From assembly GCA_963748315.1 (NCBI GenBank), contig CAVVIK010000005.1, positions 558,001 to 622,000 of the forward strand: DNA of 64,000 bases. The letters run 5' to 3'. A program made the position numbers and the translations under genes. The stretch is from DASPHG01 sp963748315. Lineage in GTDB: Bacteria; Actinomycetota; Thermoleophilia; Solirubrobacterales; Thermoleophilaceae. Under the pieces are notes generated by a model. The model was not told the origin of the DNA. It searched no databases and was given only the letters and a program-made list of their open reading frames with translations. Position 1 is the first letter of the stretch; every line of letters begins with the position of its first letter. Positions 18,056 to 27,304 of the stretch are shown here, piece by piece.

Positions 18056-18403
18056 TTAGACCTTGCCGTCGCGGAGTGCCGCCTCGGGCGTCTCGACCAT
18101 CTCGAGATGGTCGTCGAGTCCGGTGATGCGGAAGACGCGGTGAACCGACTCCGGGCCCTGCACGACGGCGAGGCGCCGCGAGTCGTCGCGGGCGCGTGCA
18201 TCGGCGGAGACCATCACGCGCAGGCCCGTCGAGTCCATGAAGGTCAGAGCGCGCAGGTCGAGCACGAGCAGCTCCGGTCGCTCGCGCTCGATGTCCTTGA
18301 GCGCGTCCTCCACCTGAGCGGCGTTGGACAGGTCGAACTCACCGGCGAGGGCGAGGCGGACCATGTCGTCGCTGCGGTGGGATTCGTACGTGAGCCGGGT
18401 CAT
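18056..18403 (-). CDS. STAS-domain anti-anti-sigma factor
   Basis: 115 residues with the STAS pattern VLDLRALTFMDSTGLRVMV; Ser58 in DSTG is the expected phosphorylation site. It should be phosphorylated by an RsbW-type kinase and reactivated by the SpoIIE phosphatase; both are encoded convergently next door. It is the last gene of the dnaE2-DUF72-FIST-STAS minus-strand run, 10 bases after FIST. Confidence 0.9.
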   Translation of the reverse strand: MTRLTYESHRSDDMVRLALAGEFDLSNAAQVEDALKDIERERPELLVLDLRALTFMDSTGLRVMVSADARARDDSRRLAVVQGPESVHRVFRITGLDDHLEMVETPEAALRDGKV

Positions 18404-18413
18404 CCGGCGGGCA

Positions 18414-19580
18414 TCATTCCATGATGGGTGCGAGCAGGGCCATTGTCGCAGTAAATCCGTGCACGAAGTTGCGATCCCCCACCGGGCCGATCTCGCCGGC
18501 GCAGAAAAACCCCGCGGCTGGCGCGTGCGTGGCGTCCTCGAGGAGGCGCGCGTCGTGGTCAGGCGTCGGGAACATGTGCGACCCGCGGCCGTTGCACGTG
18601 AACAGGAGCGTCCCGGCCGGAGGGCCGCCGAGCTCGGCCATCCCGCGCTCGACCGCCAGCGCGAGGTCCTCGTCGGCCGATGCCGCGTCGCGGACCTGAA
18701 GCCGCACCGCCTGCCCGACGCGGATGCGCTCGCCGACCGTGATCGCGCCGGACTCGGCGTCGGCGCCGAGGATGCCGCGCACGAGGAAGTCGCCGCGCTC
18801 GTAGTCGGGCTTGTTCGGGTCGACGACGAGCCCGAGCAGAAGCCCCCGGACAGCTAGCTCGCGCTCTGCGATCGACAAGCCCGCGACGGCCTCCTGGAGG
18901 CGCGCGACGGCGGGCTTGCCCGCCAGCTCGTGGATCACGTTGCCCTCCCCCGCGGTGATCGCCATCTCCGGTCCGACCGGCCGGGCACCCTGCGACACGC
19001 ACGCCGCCACGCGCACACCCGACAATGCGAGCCCGACGGCGCCCGCCGCGACGCGCCCGCCGTCGCCGAGCAGCGTGCCGTCATCGCCGCGCGCGCTTGC
19101 AAGGCCGCCGATCACCGGCAAGCCGGGATGGCCGTCCGCGATCGTCGCCAGCAGCGGCTCGACGGGGAACGAGAATGGGTCGACGAGCAGGACGAGTGCG
19201 TCGGCGTGGTCGAGGTCCGGCACGCCGCTGATCGCAAGCGTGCCCTCGCCGGCTTCGCTCGCCTCGAGCGCGAACGGCTCCGCCGAACCGCTACCGAGGG
19301 ACGCCGCCCATACGGCGACGCCGCCGAGCTCCACCTCGCGCGCCTCGCCCACGACGCCCTGGGCACCGCAGCCGACCACGGCGCCCGGGTGGAGCCGATC
19401 GGCGACCGCCGCCATGCCCTCCTCGGCGTGCGCGAGGTTCGGAGCGCCCGCGAACACGACCGCGACGTCCGCCGGCGCGCCGCCGAGCGCGAGCTCCGCG
19501 CGAGCCGCCGCCTCGGCGAACGAGTCGGCACCGGCGTCGCTCGTCGACACTCCCGCGGCGCATTTGAACGGGGCGGTCAT
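18414..19580 (-). CDS. FIST domain protein (FIST_N / FIST_C)
   Basis: 388 residues from ATG 19580. The N-terminal half has the FIST pattern GAVVGCGAQGVVGEAREVELGG (read in two parts) and the C-terminal half ends with LLFTCNGRGSHMF and GFFCAGEIGPVGDRNF, typical of FIST_C. FIST domains are sensory or small-ligand-binding modules often linked to signal transduction. The start ATG would form an ATGA overlap with the DUF72 stop if an indel in DUF72 is corrected. Confidence 0.88.
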   Translation of the reverse strand: MTAPFKCAAGVSTSDAGADSFAEAAARAELALGGAPADVAVVFAGAPNLAHAEEGMAAVADRLHPGAVVGCGAQGVVGEAREVELGGVAVWAASLGSGSAEPFALEASEAGEGTLAISGVPDLDHADALVLLVDPFSFPVEPLLATIADGHPGLPVIGGLASARGDDGTLLGDGGRVAAGAVGLALSGVRVAACVSQGARPVGPEMAITAGEGNVIHELAGKPAVARLQEAVAGLSIAERELAVRGLLLGLVVDPNKPDYERGDFLVRGILGADAESGAITVGERIRVGQAVRLQVRDAASADEDLALAVERGMAELGGPPAGTLLFTCNGRGSHMFPTPDHDARLLEDATHAPAAGFFCAGEIGPVGDRNFVHGFTATMALLAPIME

Positions 19581-20496
19581 GCGAGCTGCAGCTGCTCCCC
19601 CCACCGGCCGGCGGCCCCGGGTCCTGCCCGAGCTTCCGCCTGAACTCGCCCGCCGAGGTCGGCGCGTTCGCAGAGCGGTTGTTGTTGAACTGGACGTGCA
19701 CGACATCCGCCTGCTCGGCCAGGCTGCGCGCCCGCACCGCGATCTCCTCGAGCTCCTCGTCCGTGTACTCCCAGCCGAACCGCTCGGCGACGCTGCGCCC
19801 GGTCAGGTAGCCGTCGGTGTTGCGCCCGTGCGCGCGCATGTAGGCGAGCTTGGGATTGGTCACGGCGTCCACCGGCGGCATGATCGTCAGATGGTCGCCG
19901 GGAGGCGCGTCGACGCCCACGAACGAGGCGCCGCGGTCGGCCAGGAAGTCGACCGTGTCCTGCAACCGCTTCTCATCGACCCAGCCGCGATGGCGCAGCT
20001 CGACCGCGACCGTGCGCGGAGCGAGCGCCTCGAGCAGCGGCTTCAGCTCCTCGAGCTTGTGGTCCTTGGGCGAGAACGCCGGAGTGAGCTGGAGCAGGAA
20101 GGCGCCGAACTTGCCCGCCTCCTCGAGCGGCGCTACGGCGGCGAGGGTCGCCTCGACCATCGCCTGCTCGGTCTCGGGCCTCAGGACGACGCGGCCGCGG
20201 CTCGTCGTGCGCGCCTTCTCGCGCAGATCCGGCGGCAGCGACTCGAGCGTGGCCGAGTGACGCGACAGGAGCCGGTGGAGCTTGTAGTCGAAGACGAAGT
20301 CGTCGGGCGTCTGCTCGACCCAGCGCCTGACGGTGCTCTCCTCGGGCACCGCGTAGAAGCTCGAGTTCACCTCGACCGTCTCGAACCGCTCCGCGTACCA
20401 GGCGAGCCGGTCGCGCGCCGCCATGCCGCGCGGGTACCAGTCCTGGACGAAGCCGGGGTCGGCCCAGCTCGAGGTGCCTACGAGGATTCGTGCCAT
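19577..20496 (-). CDS. DUF72 (YecE-like) protein with a likely indel near its 3' end
   Basis: TIM-barrel DUF72 family: begins MARILVGTSSWADPGFVQDW, contains VEVNSSFYAVP, AVELRHRGW and ends with the diagnostic VHVQFNNNRSANAP. The frame does not stop where the family ends but stays open to 19291, deep inside FIST. Adding one base to the run of six C (plus strand, 19597-19602) gives a stop at 19577-19579 that overlaps the FIST start as ATGA. I annotate that end. The start overlaps the dnaE2 stop as TGATG. Confidence 0.85.
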
Positions 20497-23400
20497 CAGC
20501 CTCTTCTACCGAATGAGTGTGGCGCAGGTGCGACCGCGCGGAGTTCTGCCCCCGCCTCGCTCGACCAGGTTCGCTGGGGCTCGATGTGGCGGACGTCGGC
20601 GACGGGCAGGTCGGGGCGCTCGAGCCGGCGGATGCGCGCGACCACGATGTTGATGTTGCCCTCGCGATGTTCGACCTTGCCCTCCGCCAGGACGAGCGAC
20701 TCGGCGCGGACCGCCAGGCGGAACTTGTCGTGGATCGGCGGCGGCACGATCAGGTTGATCGTGCCGTGCTCGTCCTCGAGCAGCATGAACGTGACGCCCT
20801 TCGCCGTGGCAGGACGTTGGCGCGCGACGACCAGCCCAGCGACCTGCACCCGCGTCGCGTGGCGGGCGGTCGCGAGCTCGCGGCTTGACAGGACGCCCGC
20901 GGGCAGCTCCGGGCGCATCAGCTCGAGCGGGTGCGCGTCGACCGTGACCTTGGTCGAGCCGTAGTCGGCGATCAGGAGCTCCCACGGTGTCATCGCGCGC
21001 AGGCGCGGCGCGTCGTTCGGCTCGAGCGGCAGCGCCAGCTGGACCGGGCCGGCCTCCGCGCGCGGCTCGAGCGGGAGCGCGGCCGCGGTGACTCCGAGCT
21101 GCCACAGCGCGGTGCGGCGGCGGACCGCTGCCGGGCCGTCCACCAGCGAGTCGCAGGCGCCCGCCCACGCGAGCCGCTCGAGCGTGTCGCTGGATGCGCC
21201 GCAGCGCGCGGCGAGGTCCGCGAGCGCGCGGAACGGCCCGCCCCGCTCGCGCTCGGCGACGATCGCCTTGACGGCCTCCTTCCGGACGCCGTTCACGTAG
21301 CCGAGGCCGATCCGCACCGCGCCGTCCTCGACGTGGCACTCGACGCGGCTGCGAACAGCGTCGGGCGCGTGCACGACGATGTCGCGCCGCTGCGCCTCGT
21401 GCACCAGCGCGTCGGACGGGTAGAAGCCCATCGGCTGCTCGTTCAGCAGGCCGCACAGGAACTCGGGCCCGTAGTGCTCGCGCAGCCACGCCGACTGGTA
21501 GGCCAGCAGCGCGAAGGCCGCCGAGTGCGACTTCGGGAAGCCGAACCCGGAGAAGCCGACGATCTGGTCGTACACGCGCTGGGCGACCTCGCGCGATGCG
21601 CCGTTCGCGATTCCGCCCGCGATGAACTTCTGCTCGTACGCGCGCATGGCCGCCTCCGAGCGCGCGCGGCTCATCGCGCGCCGCAGGCCCTCCGCCTCGC
21701 CCGCGCTGAAGCCGGCGAACGCCATCGCCACCTCGATCACCTGGTCCTGGAAGACGATCGCGCCCAGCGTGTCGGCCAGGGCGGGCTCGAGCGACGGATG
21801 CTCGTAGGGAACGCGGTAGCTCGGATCCGCGCGCAGCGCCTTGCGCCGCTCGATGTAGGGATGGACTGCGCCGCCGATGATCGGCCCGGGCCGGACGAGC
21901 GCGACCTGCACGGTGAGGTCGTCGAGCGACTCCGGCTTCGTGCGCACGAGCATCTGCATCTGCGCGCGGCTCTCGATCTGAAAGGTGCCGGTGGTGTCGG
22001 CGCGTTGGATCGATTCGTAGACCGCGCCGTCCTCGAAGTCGATCCGCGACAGGTCGATCACCTCGTCGCGCGTGCGTGCAACTTCCGACACACACCGCTC
22101 GACCGCCGAGAGCATCCCCAGGCCGAGCAGGTCGATCTTCAGGAAGCCGGCGTCCGCGCACGACTCCTTGTCCCAGTGGACCATCTGCCTGCCCTCCATC
22201 GCGGCCGGCTGGATCGGGCAGATGTCGATCAGCGGGCGCGTCGAGATGACCATGCCGCCCGGGTGCTGCGACACGTGGCGCGGGAGGTTGTTCGCGTCCT
22301 GCACGAGCCGCACGAGCGCCCGCCAGCGCGGCGTCTCGACGCGCGCGCGGCCGAGGGCCTGCGCGAAGTCCTCACCGAGATCGCCACCGTTCCACGGGTC
22401 GGCGGCGCGCGCCGCCCGCTCGATCTCGCCGGCCGGAAGCCCGAGCGCCTTGCCGAAGTCGCGAATCGCCGACCGGTTGCGATAGGTGGAAAACGAGGCG
22501 ACGAGCGCCGAGCGGTCGTGGCCGTAGCGCTCGTGAACGCGCGGGATCAGCGTCTCGCGAATGTCACGCGGGAAGTCGAGGTCGATGTCGGGTAGCGCCT
22601 TCAGGTCCTCGTTCAGGAAGCGGCCGAGCGACAACCTGTTCTCCACCGGGTCGACGTGCGACAGGCCGGTCAGGAAGCAGACGATCGAGGCGACGCTCGA
22701 TCCCCTTCCCCGGCCCGGCGGCAACACCGCGCGCGCGGCATCCGCGCCGCGCACCTCGGCCGCAACCTCGCGCGCCAGCTCCAGGAGGTCGCGATGGAGC
22801 AGGAAGAACCCCGACAGCCCGAGCGAGCGGATCACGCGCAACTCCTCGTCCAGGCGGGAGCGTGCCTCGGCGTGGCTCGCACGACCGGCGTAGCGCTCGT
22901 CGAGGAGCGCAGCGCAGACCTCCGCGAGCTTGCGGTCGGCCTCCTCGTCCTCCGACCCCGGGTACCGGTAGCCGAGGTCGTGGGTGAGGTCGAACCGCAG
23001 CCGATCCGCGAGCCGGCCCGACTCGTGCACCGCCTCCGGCATCTCGCGAAAGCGCTCCGCCATCGCCTCCGGCGGCGCGAGCACGTGCGAGGAGTTCCCA
23101 CGCCTGCGCGGCTCGGACTCGTCCAGCGTCGTGCCGAGCCTGATGGCTACGAACACGTCCTGGAGCGGCACCCGCGCGCGCGCGTGCGCGTGGACGTTGC
23201 CGGTGGCGACCGTTTGGACCCCGAGCCGTCCGGCGAGCTGCGCCAGCAGGCGGTTGCGGCGGCGGTCACGGCGGCCGTACGGGCGCTGTAACTCGACGCG
23301 CAGGTTGTCGCGGCCGAAGGCCTTGACGAGGCGCTCGCCAGCCGCTCTTGCCGCGGCGTGCCTGCCTCGCTCGACCCGCCTGGCGAGCATGCCGTCGCGC

Positions 23401-23771
23401 GCGCATCCGGTCAGGCAGACGAGGCCGTCGGTGTGACGAGTCACCGACTCGAACGGGATGCTGGGCTCGAGGCGGTCCTGCGCGTAGGACTCCGTGAGGA
23501 GCCGGCAGAGGTTGCGGTAGCCGACCGCGCTCTCGCACAGGAGCGTCAGGTGGTGGCCGTCGTCGAGCGTCACCTCGGCGCCGGTGATCGGGCGTATTCC
23601 GAGCGCGGAGAGCGCCTGCGCCATCTCCATCGCACCGTGCAGCCCGTCGTGGTCGGTCAGCGCGAGCGCCTCGTGGCCCTGCTGCGCGGCGGCGTTGGCG
23701 AGCTCCACCGGATGCGACGCGCCGTCGAGGAACGAGAAGGCCGAGTGGCAGTGGAGCTCGACGTACGTCAT
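20496..23771 (-). CDS. dnaE2: Error-prone DNA polymerase III alpha subunit DnaE2
   Basis: 1091 residues from ATG 23771. N-terminal PHP domain (VELHCHSAFSFLDGASHP, ALTDHDG), polymerase active site with PDIDLDFPRDIRE, and helix-hairpin-helix/OB regions at the C-terminus. DnaE2 is the catalytic polymerase of the SOS mutasome with ImuA'/ImuB. A perfect LexA palindrome sits just upstream (23773-23786). DUF72, FIST and STAS genes follow with overlapping starts and stops, an unusual set of SOS passengers. Confidence 0.95.
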   Translation of the reverse strand: MTYVELHCHSAFSFLDGASHPVELANAAAQQGHEALALTDHDGLHGAMEMAQALSALGIRPITGAEVTLDDGHHLTLLCESAVGYRNLCRLLTESYAQDRLEPSIPFESVTRHTDGLVCLTGCARDGMLARRVERGRHAAARAAGERLVKAFGRDNLRVELQRPYGRRDRRRNRLLAQLAGRLGVQTVATGNVHAHARARVPLQDVFVAIRLGTTLDESEPRRRGNSSHVLAPPEAMAERFREMPEAVHESGRLADRLRFDLTHDLGYRYPGSEDEEADRKLAEVCAALLDERYAGRASHAEARSRLDEELRVIRSLGLSGFFLLHRDLLELAREVAAEVRGADAARAVLPPGRGRGSSVASIVCFLTGLSHVDPVENRLSLGRFLNEDLKALPDIDLDFPRDIRETLIPRVHERYGHDRSALVASFSTYRNRSAIRDFGKALGLPAGEIERAARAADPWNGGDLGEDFAQALGRARVETPRWRALVRLVQDANNLPRHVSQHPGGMVISTRPLIDICPIQPAAMEGRQMVHWDKESCADAGFLKIDLLGLGMLSAVERCVSEVARTRDEVIDLSRIDFEDGAVYESIQRADTTGTFQIESRAQMQMLVRTKPESLDDLTVQVALVRPGPIIGGAVHPYIERRKALRADPSYRVPYEHPSLEPALADTLGAIVFQDQVIEVAMAFAGFSAGEAEGLRRAMSRARSEAAMRAYEQKFIAGGIANGASREVAQRVYDQIVGFSGFGFPKSHSAAFALLAYQSAWLREHYGPEFLCGLLNEQPMGFYPSDALVHEAQRRDIVVHAPDAVRSRVECHVEDGAVRIGLGYVNGVRKEAVKAIVAERERGGPFRALADLAARCGASSDTLERLAWAGACDSLVDGPAAVRRRTALWQLGVTAAALPLEPRAEAGPVQLALPLEPNDAPRLRAMTPWELLIADYGSTKVTVDAHPLELMRPELPAGVLSSRELATARHATRVQVAGLVVARQRPATAKGVTFMLLEDEHGTINLIVPPPIHDKFRLAVRAESLVLAEGKVEHREGNINIVVARIRRLERPDLPVADVRHIEPQRTWSSEAGAELRAVAPAPHSFGRRG

Positions 23772-23772
23772 A

Positions 23773-23786
23773 CGAACATATGTTCG
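23773..23786. promoter_or_regulatory. LexA (SOS) box between dnaE2 and the M28 peptidase gene
   Basis: CGAACATATGTTCG, a perfect 14-bp palindrome matching the actinobacterial SOS box. It lies 1 base before the dnaE2 start and 20 bases before the divergent gene at 23807, so LexA could repress both. Confidence 0.9.
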
Positions 23787-23806
23787 CACAGCTATCGTGC
23801 GCGCGC

Positions 23807-24619
23807 ATGAAGTGGCTGGCGCTGGCGATGGCCGCGGTTGCCCCCGGGGCATACGACTCTGCCGTCCACCTGGCGCGTGACATCGGCTCGCGCCCGGCGG
23901 CGAGCCGCGCCGAGCTGCGCGCGCACCGATACGTCAAGCGGCGCTTCGAGCGAGCCGGGCTCGAGACCACTTACACCCGTTTCCGCGTCCCGAACCGCGG
24001 CACCGGCTGGTCGCGCAACGTCGTGGGCGCCTACGACGGCCCGCACCGTTGCCTCAAGATCGTGATGGGGCACACCGACAGCGTTCCCGCCGGCCCGGGC
24101 GCGGTCGACAACGCCTCGGGGGTGGGCGTCGTCATCGCGCTCGCGCGACGGCTGTCCGCGATCGAGCCGTACTGCGACGTGTGGCTCGTCGCGACCGGCG
24201 CCGAGGAGCGCCCATACACCGGTCAGGCTGACCACCTCGGCGCGCGCCGACTCGTCAAGTACGTCCGCCAGCAGAACAGCGCGCAGCGCCTGCGCTACGC
24301 GTTCTCGCTCGACATGGTCGGCCGCGGCGGCCGCTTCCAGATCAGCTCGCCGCACGGCGCGCCCCGGCCACGCGTCGAGGGCCAGGCCCTCGCCGCCGGG
24401 CGTCGCGGCGACGTGACGCTGCGCTTCTCCCCCGACTCCGGCACCGGCAACTCGGACCACCGCGAGTTCGAGCTCGCCGGGCTGCCCGGCATGGTCATGC
24501 ACCTGTGGCACGGCCTCGAGCCCTGCTACCACTCGAGCTGCGACACGTGGCAGCGGCTTCAGCGGCGCTCGCTGCGACGTGCCCAGCGCGTGGCAGAGGA
24601 AGTGCTGCGCCGGCGCTAG
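23807..24619 (+). CDS. M28-family zinc aminopeptidase
   Basis: 270 residues. Zinc-peptidase pattern: GHTDSVPAGPGAVDNASGVG (His-x-Asp and bridging Asp), ATGAEERP (catalytic Glu), FSLDMVGRGG, and a late His-containing GNSDHREFELAGLPG/ HSSCDTW. A weak hydrophobic N-terminus (WLALAMAAVAPGAYDS) might export it, but this is not certain. Divergent from dnaE2 across a LexA box. Downstream genes on the same strand start 28 bases later. Confidence 0.85.
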   Translation: MKWLALAMAAVAPGAYDSAVHLARDIGSRPAASRAELRAHRYVKRRFERAGLETTYTRFRVPNRGTGWSRNVVGAYDGPHRCLKIVMGHTDSVPAGPGAVDNASGVGVVIALARRLSAIEPYCDVWLVATGAEERPYTGQADHLGARRLVKYVRQQNSAQRLRYAFSLDMVGRGGRFQISSPHGAPRPRVEGQALAAGRRGDVTLRFSPDSGTGNSDHREFELAGLPGMVMHLWHGLEPCYHSSCDTWQRLQRRSLRRAQRVAEEVLRRR

Positions 24620-24647
24620 CCAGGACGTTCGGATATCGTCGCGGCCG

Positions 24648-24977
24648 ATGGCGAACAAGCTGATCGAGGCGCTCGACCCGCGGGTGCCGATCTACCGCGA
24701 CAGCTACAACGAGTACTTCGTCCTGATCCTCTCCGCCGGGGGCGCGGTCGCGGGCACCCAGGTGCCGCTCTACATCGTCATGGCGATCCTCGACGACCTG
24801 TGGTCGCCGGGCATCTTCATCGGCGCGTGCGTCGTTTTCGAGCTCGTCGTCATCTTCGGGCTCGCGCGGCCGCAGATGAAGCCGCTCGAGCGAATCGGAT
24901 GGGTGCTCCTCTGGGGCGCGCTCACCGCCGCGCTCGCGGCCTGCTTCTACTACCTGGTCGCCGAGCCGACGCTCTAG
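24648..24977 (+). CDS. Small membrane protein, function unknown
   Basis: 109 residues with about three membrane segments (about 25-45, 50-72, 82-105) after a charged N-terminus MANKLIEALDPRVPIYRDSY. I do not recognise the family. It sits between the M28 peptidase (28 bases upstream) and the alpha/beta hydrolase (4 bases downstream), probably one transcript. The start at 24648 is the only ATG that avoids overlap with the peptidase gene. Confidence 0.65.
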   Translation: MANKLIEALDPRVPIYRDSYNEYFVLILSAGGAVAGTQVPLYIVMAILDDLWSPGIFIGACVVFELVVIFGLARPQMKPLERIGWVLLWGALTAALAACFYYLVAEPTL

Positions 24978-24981
24978 CCGC

Positions 24982-25871
24982 GTGCTGCCCGAGGACCTCG
25001 CTGTCGAAGGCGTCGAGGTCGAGCACCGCTACGTGGACGCCCGCGGCCTGCGCGTGCACGTCGCGCTCGCGGGCCCGGAGAGCGGCGATCCCGTCGTGCT
25101 CGTTCACGGCTGGCCGCAGCACTGGTGGGCCTGGCGCGGAGTGATCCCGGCCCTCGTCGATGCGGGCTACCGCTGCATCTGCGTCGACCTGCGCGGGCAC
25201 GGCTGGTCCGATGCGCCGCCGGACGGCTACGAGAAGGAGCAGTTCGCGACCGACATCCTCGCCACGCTCGACACGCTCGGTGTCGACCGGTTCAAGCTGG
25301 CCGGTCACGACTGGGGCGGCTTCGCCTCGTTCCTGATCGCGCTGCGCGCGCCGGAACGCGTGGACAAGCTGCTCGCCGTCTCGATCATCCATCCGTGGAT
25401 ACGGCGCCGGGGCGGGCCGATCGCGACCGATCAAGGGCCTGCTCGGCACGAGCTACCAGTTCGTTATTTCGAGCCCCGTGGTCGGGCGGCAGGTCGTCCA
25501 GCGGACGCCGTTCATCAAGACGGCGCTCAACCGCGGGTCCGCCGACGGCGCTGCCCGACTACGTGACCCAGGCATACGCCGACCGCTGGAAGGAGCCGGA
25601 TCGGGCGGGCGCGACCGTTGCGATCTACCGCGCGTTGCTCCTGCGCGAGCTCAACGCAATCCTCGCGCGGCCGCTATCGCGACAACCGGCTCCGGGTGCC
25701 GACCGTCCTCGTGTACGGGACTCGCGACCCGGTCGTCGGCGCCGAGCGGCTGACCGGCTGGGAGGAGCACGCGGACGACATGCGCATCGCGGTGTCGAGG
25801 GCGGCCACTGGCTCCTCGACGAGCAGCCCGCGCTCGTGGCCGAGCAGGCGCTCGCGCTGTTCAGCCGCTGA
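24982..25871 (+). pseudogene. Alpha/beta hydrolase (epoxide-hydrolase-like), four frameshifts
   Basis: The first 150 residues from GTG 24982 are a clear alpha/beta hydrolase: VLVHGWPQHWWAWRGVIPAL (oxyanion loop), DLRGHGWSD, and nucleophile motif GHDWGG. After about 25425 the homology hops between frames: YQFVISSPVVGRQ, then LPDYVTQAYADRWKE, then LRVPTVLVYGTRDPVVGAE (acid), then GGHWLLDEQPALVAEQ (catalytic His). Joins lie near 25425, 25535-25545, 25667-25673 and 25791-25796, three of them +1 and one -1. As written the gene is broken; the density of indels suggests sequence error or recent decay. The stop abuts the convergent DUF6504 gene. Confidence 0.8.
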
Positions 25872-26123
25872 CTACGCGCGCTGCTCGAACCAGCGCCGGC
25901 GCACGAGATCGAAGAACACGACGACGTTGCGCCCGTTCTCGAGCACGCATTCGAAGTAGCGCCGGCGCAGCGGGCGCCCGGTCCACCAGCGGTCCTCGAC
26001 GACCCATTCCTCCAGCACGTGCTCGACCGCGAGCGCGTCGACGGCGGCGGGCACGCCACGTGCTCCGGATCGCACCCGTCCCGGGCGTGGCACGCCGATG
26101 CCGGTGGTGACCCGGCTAGGCAT
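25872..26123 (-). CDS. DUF6504-type small protein linked to ImuB
   Basis: About 83 residues if it starts at ATG 26123, 73 from GTG 26093. The core VLEEWVVEDRWWTGRPLRRR followed by YFECVLENGRNVVVFFDL resembles the small DUF6504 proteins found behind imuB genes in actinobacteria. The ATG overlaps the imuB stop (ATGCCTAG), so the two are translationally coupled. The function is unknown; a role in SOS mutagenesis is inferred only from linkage. Confidence 0.7.
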   Translation of the reverse strand: MPSRVTTGIGVPRPGRVRSGARGVPAAVDALAVEHVLEEWVVEDRWWTGRPLRRRYFECVLENGRNVVVFFDLVRRRWFEQRA

Positions 26124-27303
26124 CGGTCCAGGGAGCGAGCAGAGCGCGCCGCTCGGGCAGGCGGGAATCGGGATCGACCTCGAGGACGCGCATGGCGGCA
26201 TCGTCGCCGGCGGCCTGGCGAGCCTGGCGGACCGCCTCGTTCAACCGCATGCGGCGAGTCGAGTCGCGCTCCTCCAGGAGACGGCCCTGGTGATGTGCCG
26301 GCGGCCCGAACGCCTCGACCTCGAGCGCGATCGAGTCGGCGGGTGCCGGCAGCTCGGCGAGCTTCGGCGCGAGCACGATCCTGAGCCGGGCGGCGTCGGC
26401 GCTGGCCTCGCGCAGGGTCACGCGCGTGCGCCAGGTGCCGCCCGCGACGAAGTGCGCGGAGAGCGCCGCCGCGCGCAGCGAGCGGCCGCGCCGCTCCGGC
26501 CGCGCGAGCACGCGCGCGACGAGCAGCTCGAGCGCGCGCTCGAGCTGCTGGCCGAGCGCCGCCTCCGGGAGCTCGAGCCGTTCGAGCACGGGCTCGGCCG
26601 GGCGGCGCGGCTCGAGCGGCGTGTCGCGGCCACGCGCGAGGTCGAGCGCGAGCAGACCGGGGTGCCCGAAGCGCTCCGCGACGGCCGGCACGGGCAGGCT
26701 CGACAGCTCGCCCAGCGTGCGGATGCCGAGCCGATCGAGCGTGTCCGCCACGACGCCGAGCTCCGGCCGCGCACGCAAAAACGACACCGGCAGCGGCGCG
26801 AGCCAGGCGCGCACGCCGCCCACCGGGACGACCTCGGCCCGCCGCGGCCGCGCGCGGCGCGCCGCCGCGTATGCCGAAAAGCGGCTCGGGCCCGCGCCGA
26901 TGCGGATGCCGCGGCCGAGCGCGCGGCGCGTCGCCGCGAGCACCCCCTCGAGGTGGCCGCCGTGGATCCCGTGCAGCCCGTCCGCCTCGAAGAACGCGCA
27001 GCCGGGGCGGTCCGACTCGACCGCGGCGCCGATCGCCTCGAGCCGGTCGAGCACCTCGCACCACAGCGTGCGGACGCCTTCCGGGTCGGGTGGCGCGAGC
27101 CTCAGCTCCGGGCAGCGGGCGAGCGCCTCCCCCACCCGCATCCCGGGACTGACACCAAACGCCTCGGCAGCCGCCGAGACCTCGCCGACCAGCTGCTCGC
27201 GTCCGGCCTCGGGCGCGAGCGCGACCGGCTCCGACAGCATCGCCCGCCTGTCCCCGACCGCAGCCAGAAGCTCGAAGCGGGGATAGAGGACGCTGACGAC
27301 CAT
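26116..27303 (-). CDS. imuB: ImuB-like (inactive Y-family polymerase) protein
   Basis: 395 residues from ATG 27303. Weak Y-family layout: N-terminal palm-like MVVSVLYPRFELLAAV without the catalytic Asp pair of active DinB, then FFEADGLHGIHGG, RIGAGPSRFSAYAAARRA, thumb HhH region DTLDRLGIRTLGELSSLP, and a little-finger domain. ImuB is the clamp-binding adaptor of the DnaE2 mutasome. A LexA palindrome sits 1 base upstream of the start. The RecA-like partner ImuA' is not found in the window. Confidence 0.85.
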   Translation of the reverse strand: MVVSVLYPRFELLAAVGDRRAMLSEPVALAPEAGREQLVGEVSAAAEAFGVSPGMRVGEALARCPELRLAPPDPEGVRTLWCEVLDRLEAIGAAVESDRPGCAFFEADGLHGIHGGHLEGVLAATRRALGRGIRIGAGPSRFSAYAAARRARPRRAEVVPVGGVRAWLAPLPVSFLRARPELGVVADTLDRLGIRTLGELSSLPVPAVAERFGHPGLLALDLARGRDTPLEPRRPAEPVLERLELPEAALGQQLERALELLVARVLARPERRGRSLRAAALSAHFVAGGTWRTRVTLREASADAARLRIVLAPKLAELPAPADSIALEVEAFGPPAHHQGRLLEERDSTRRMRLNEAVRQARQAAGDDAAMRVLEVDPDSRLPERRALLAPWTDA

Positions 27304-27304
27304 A

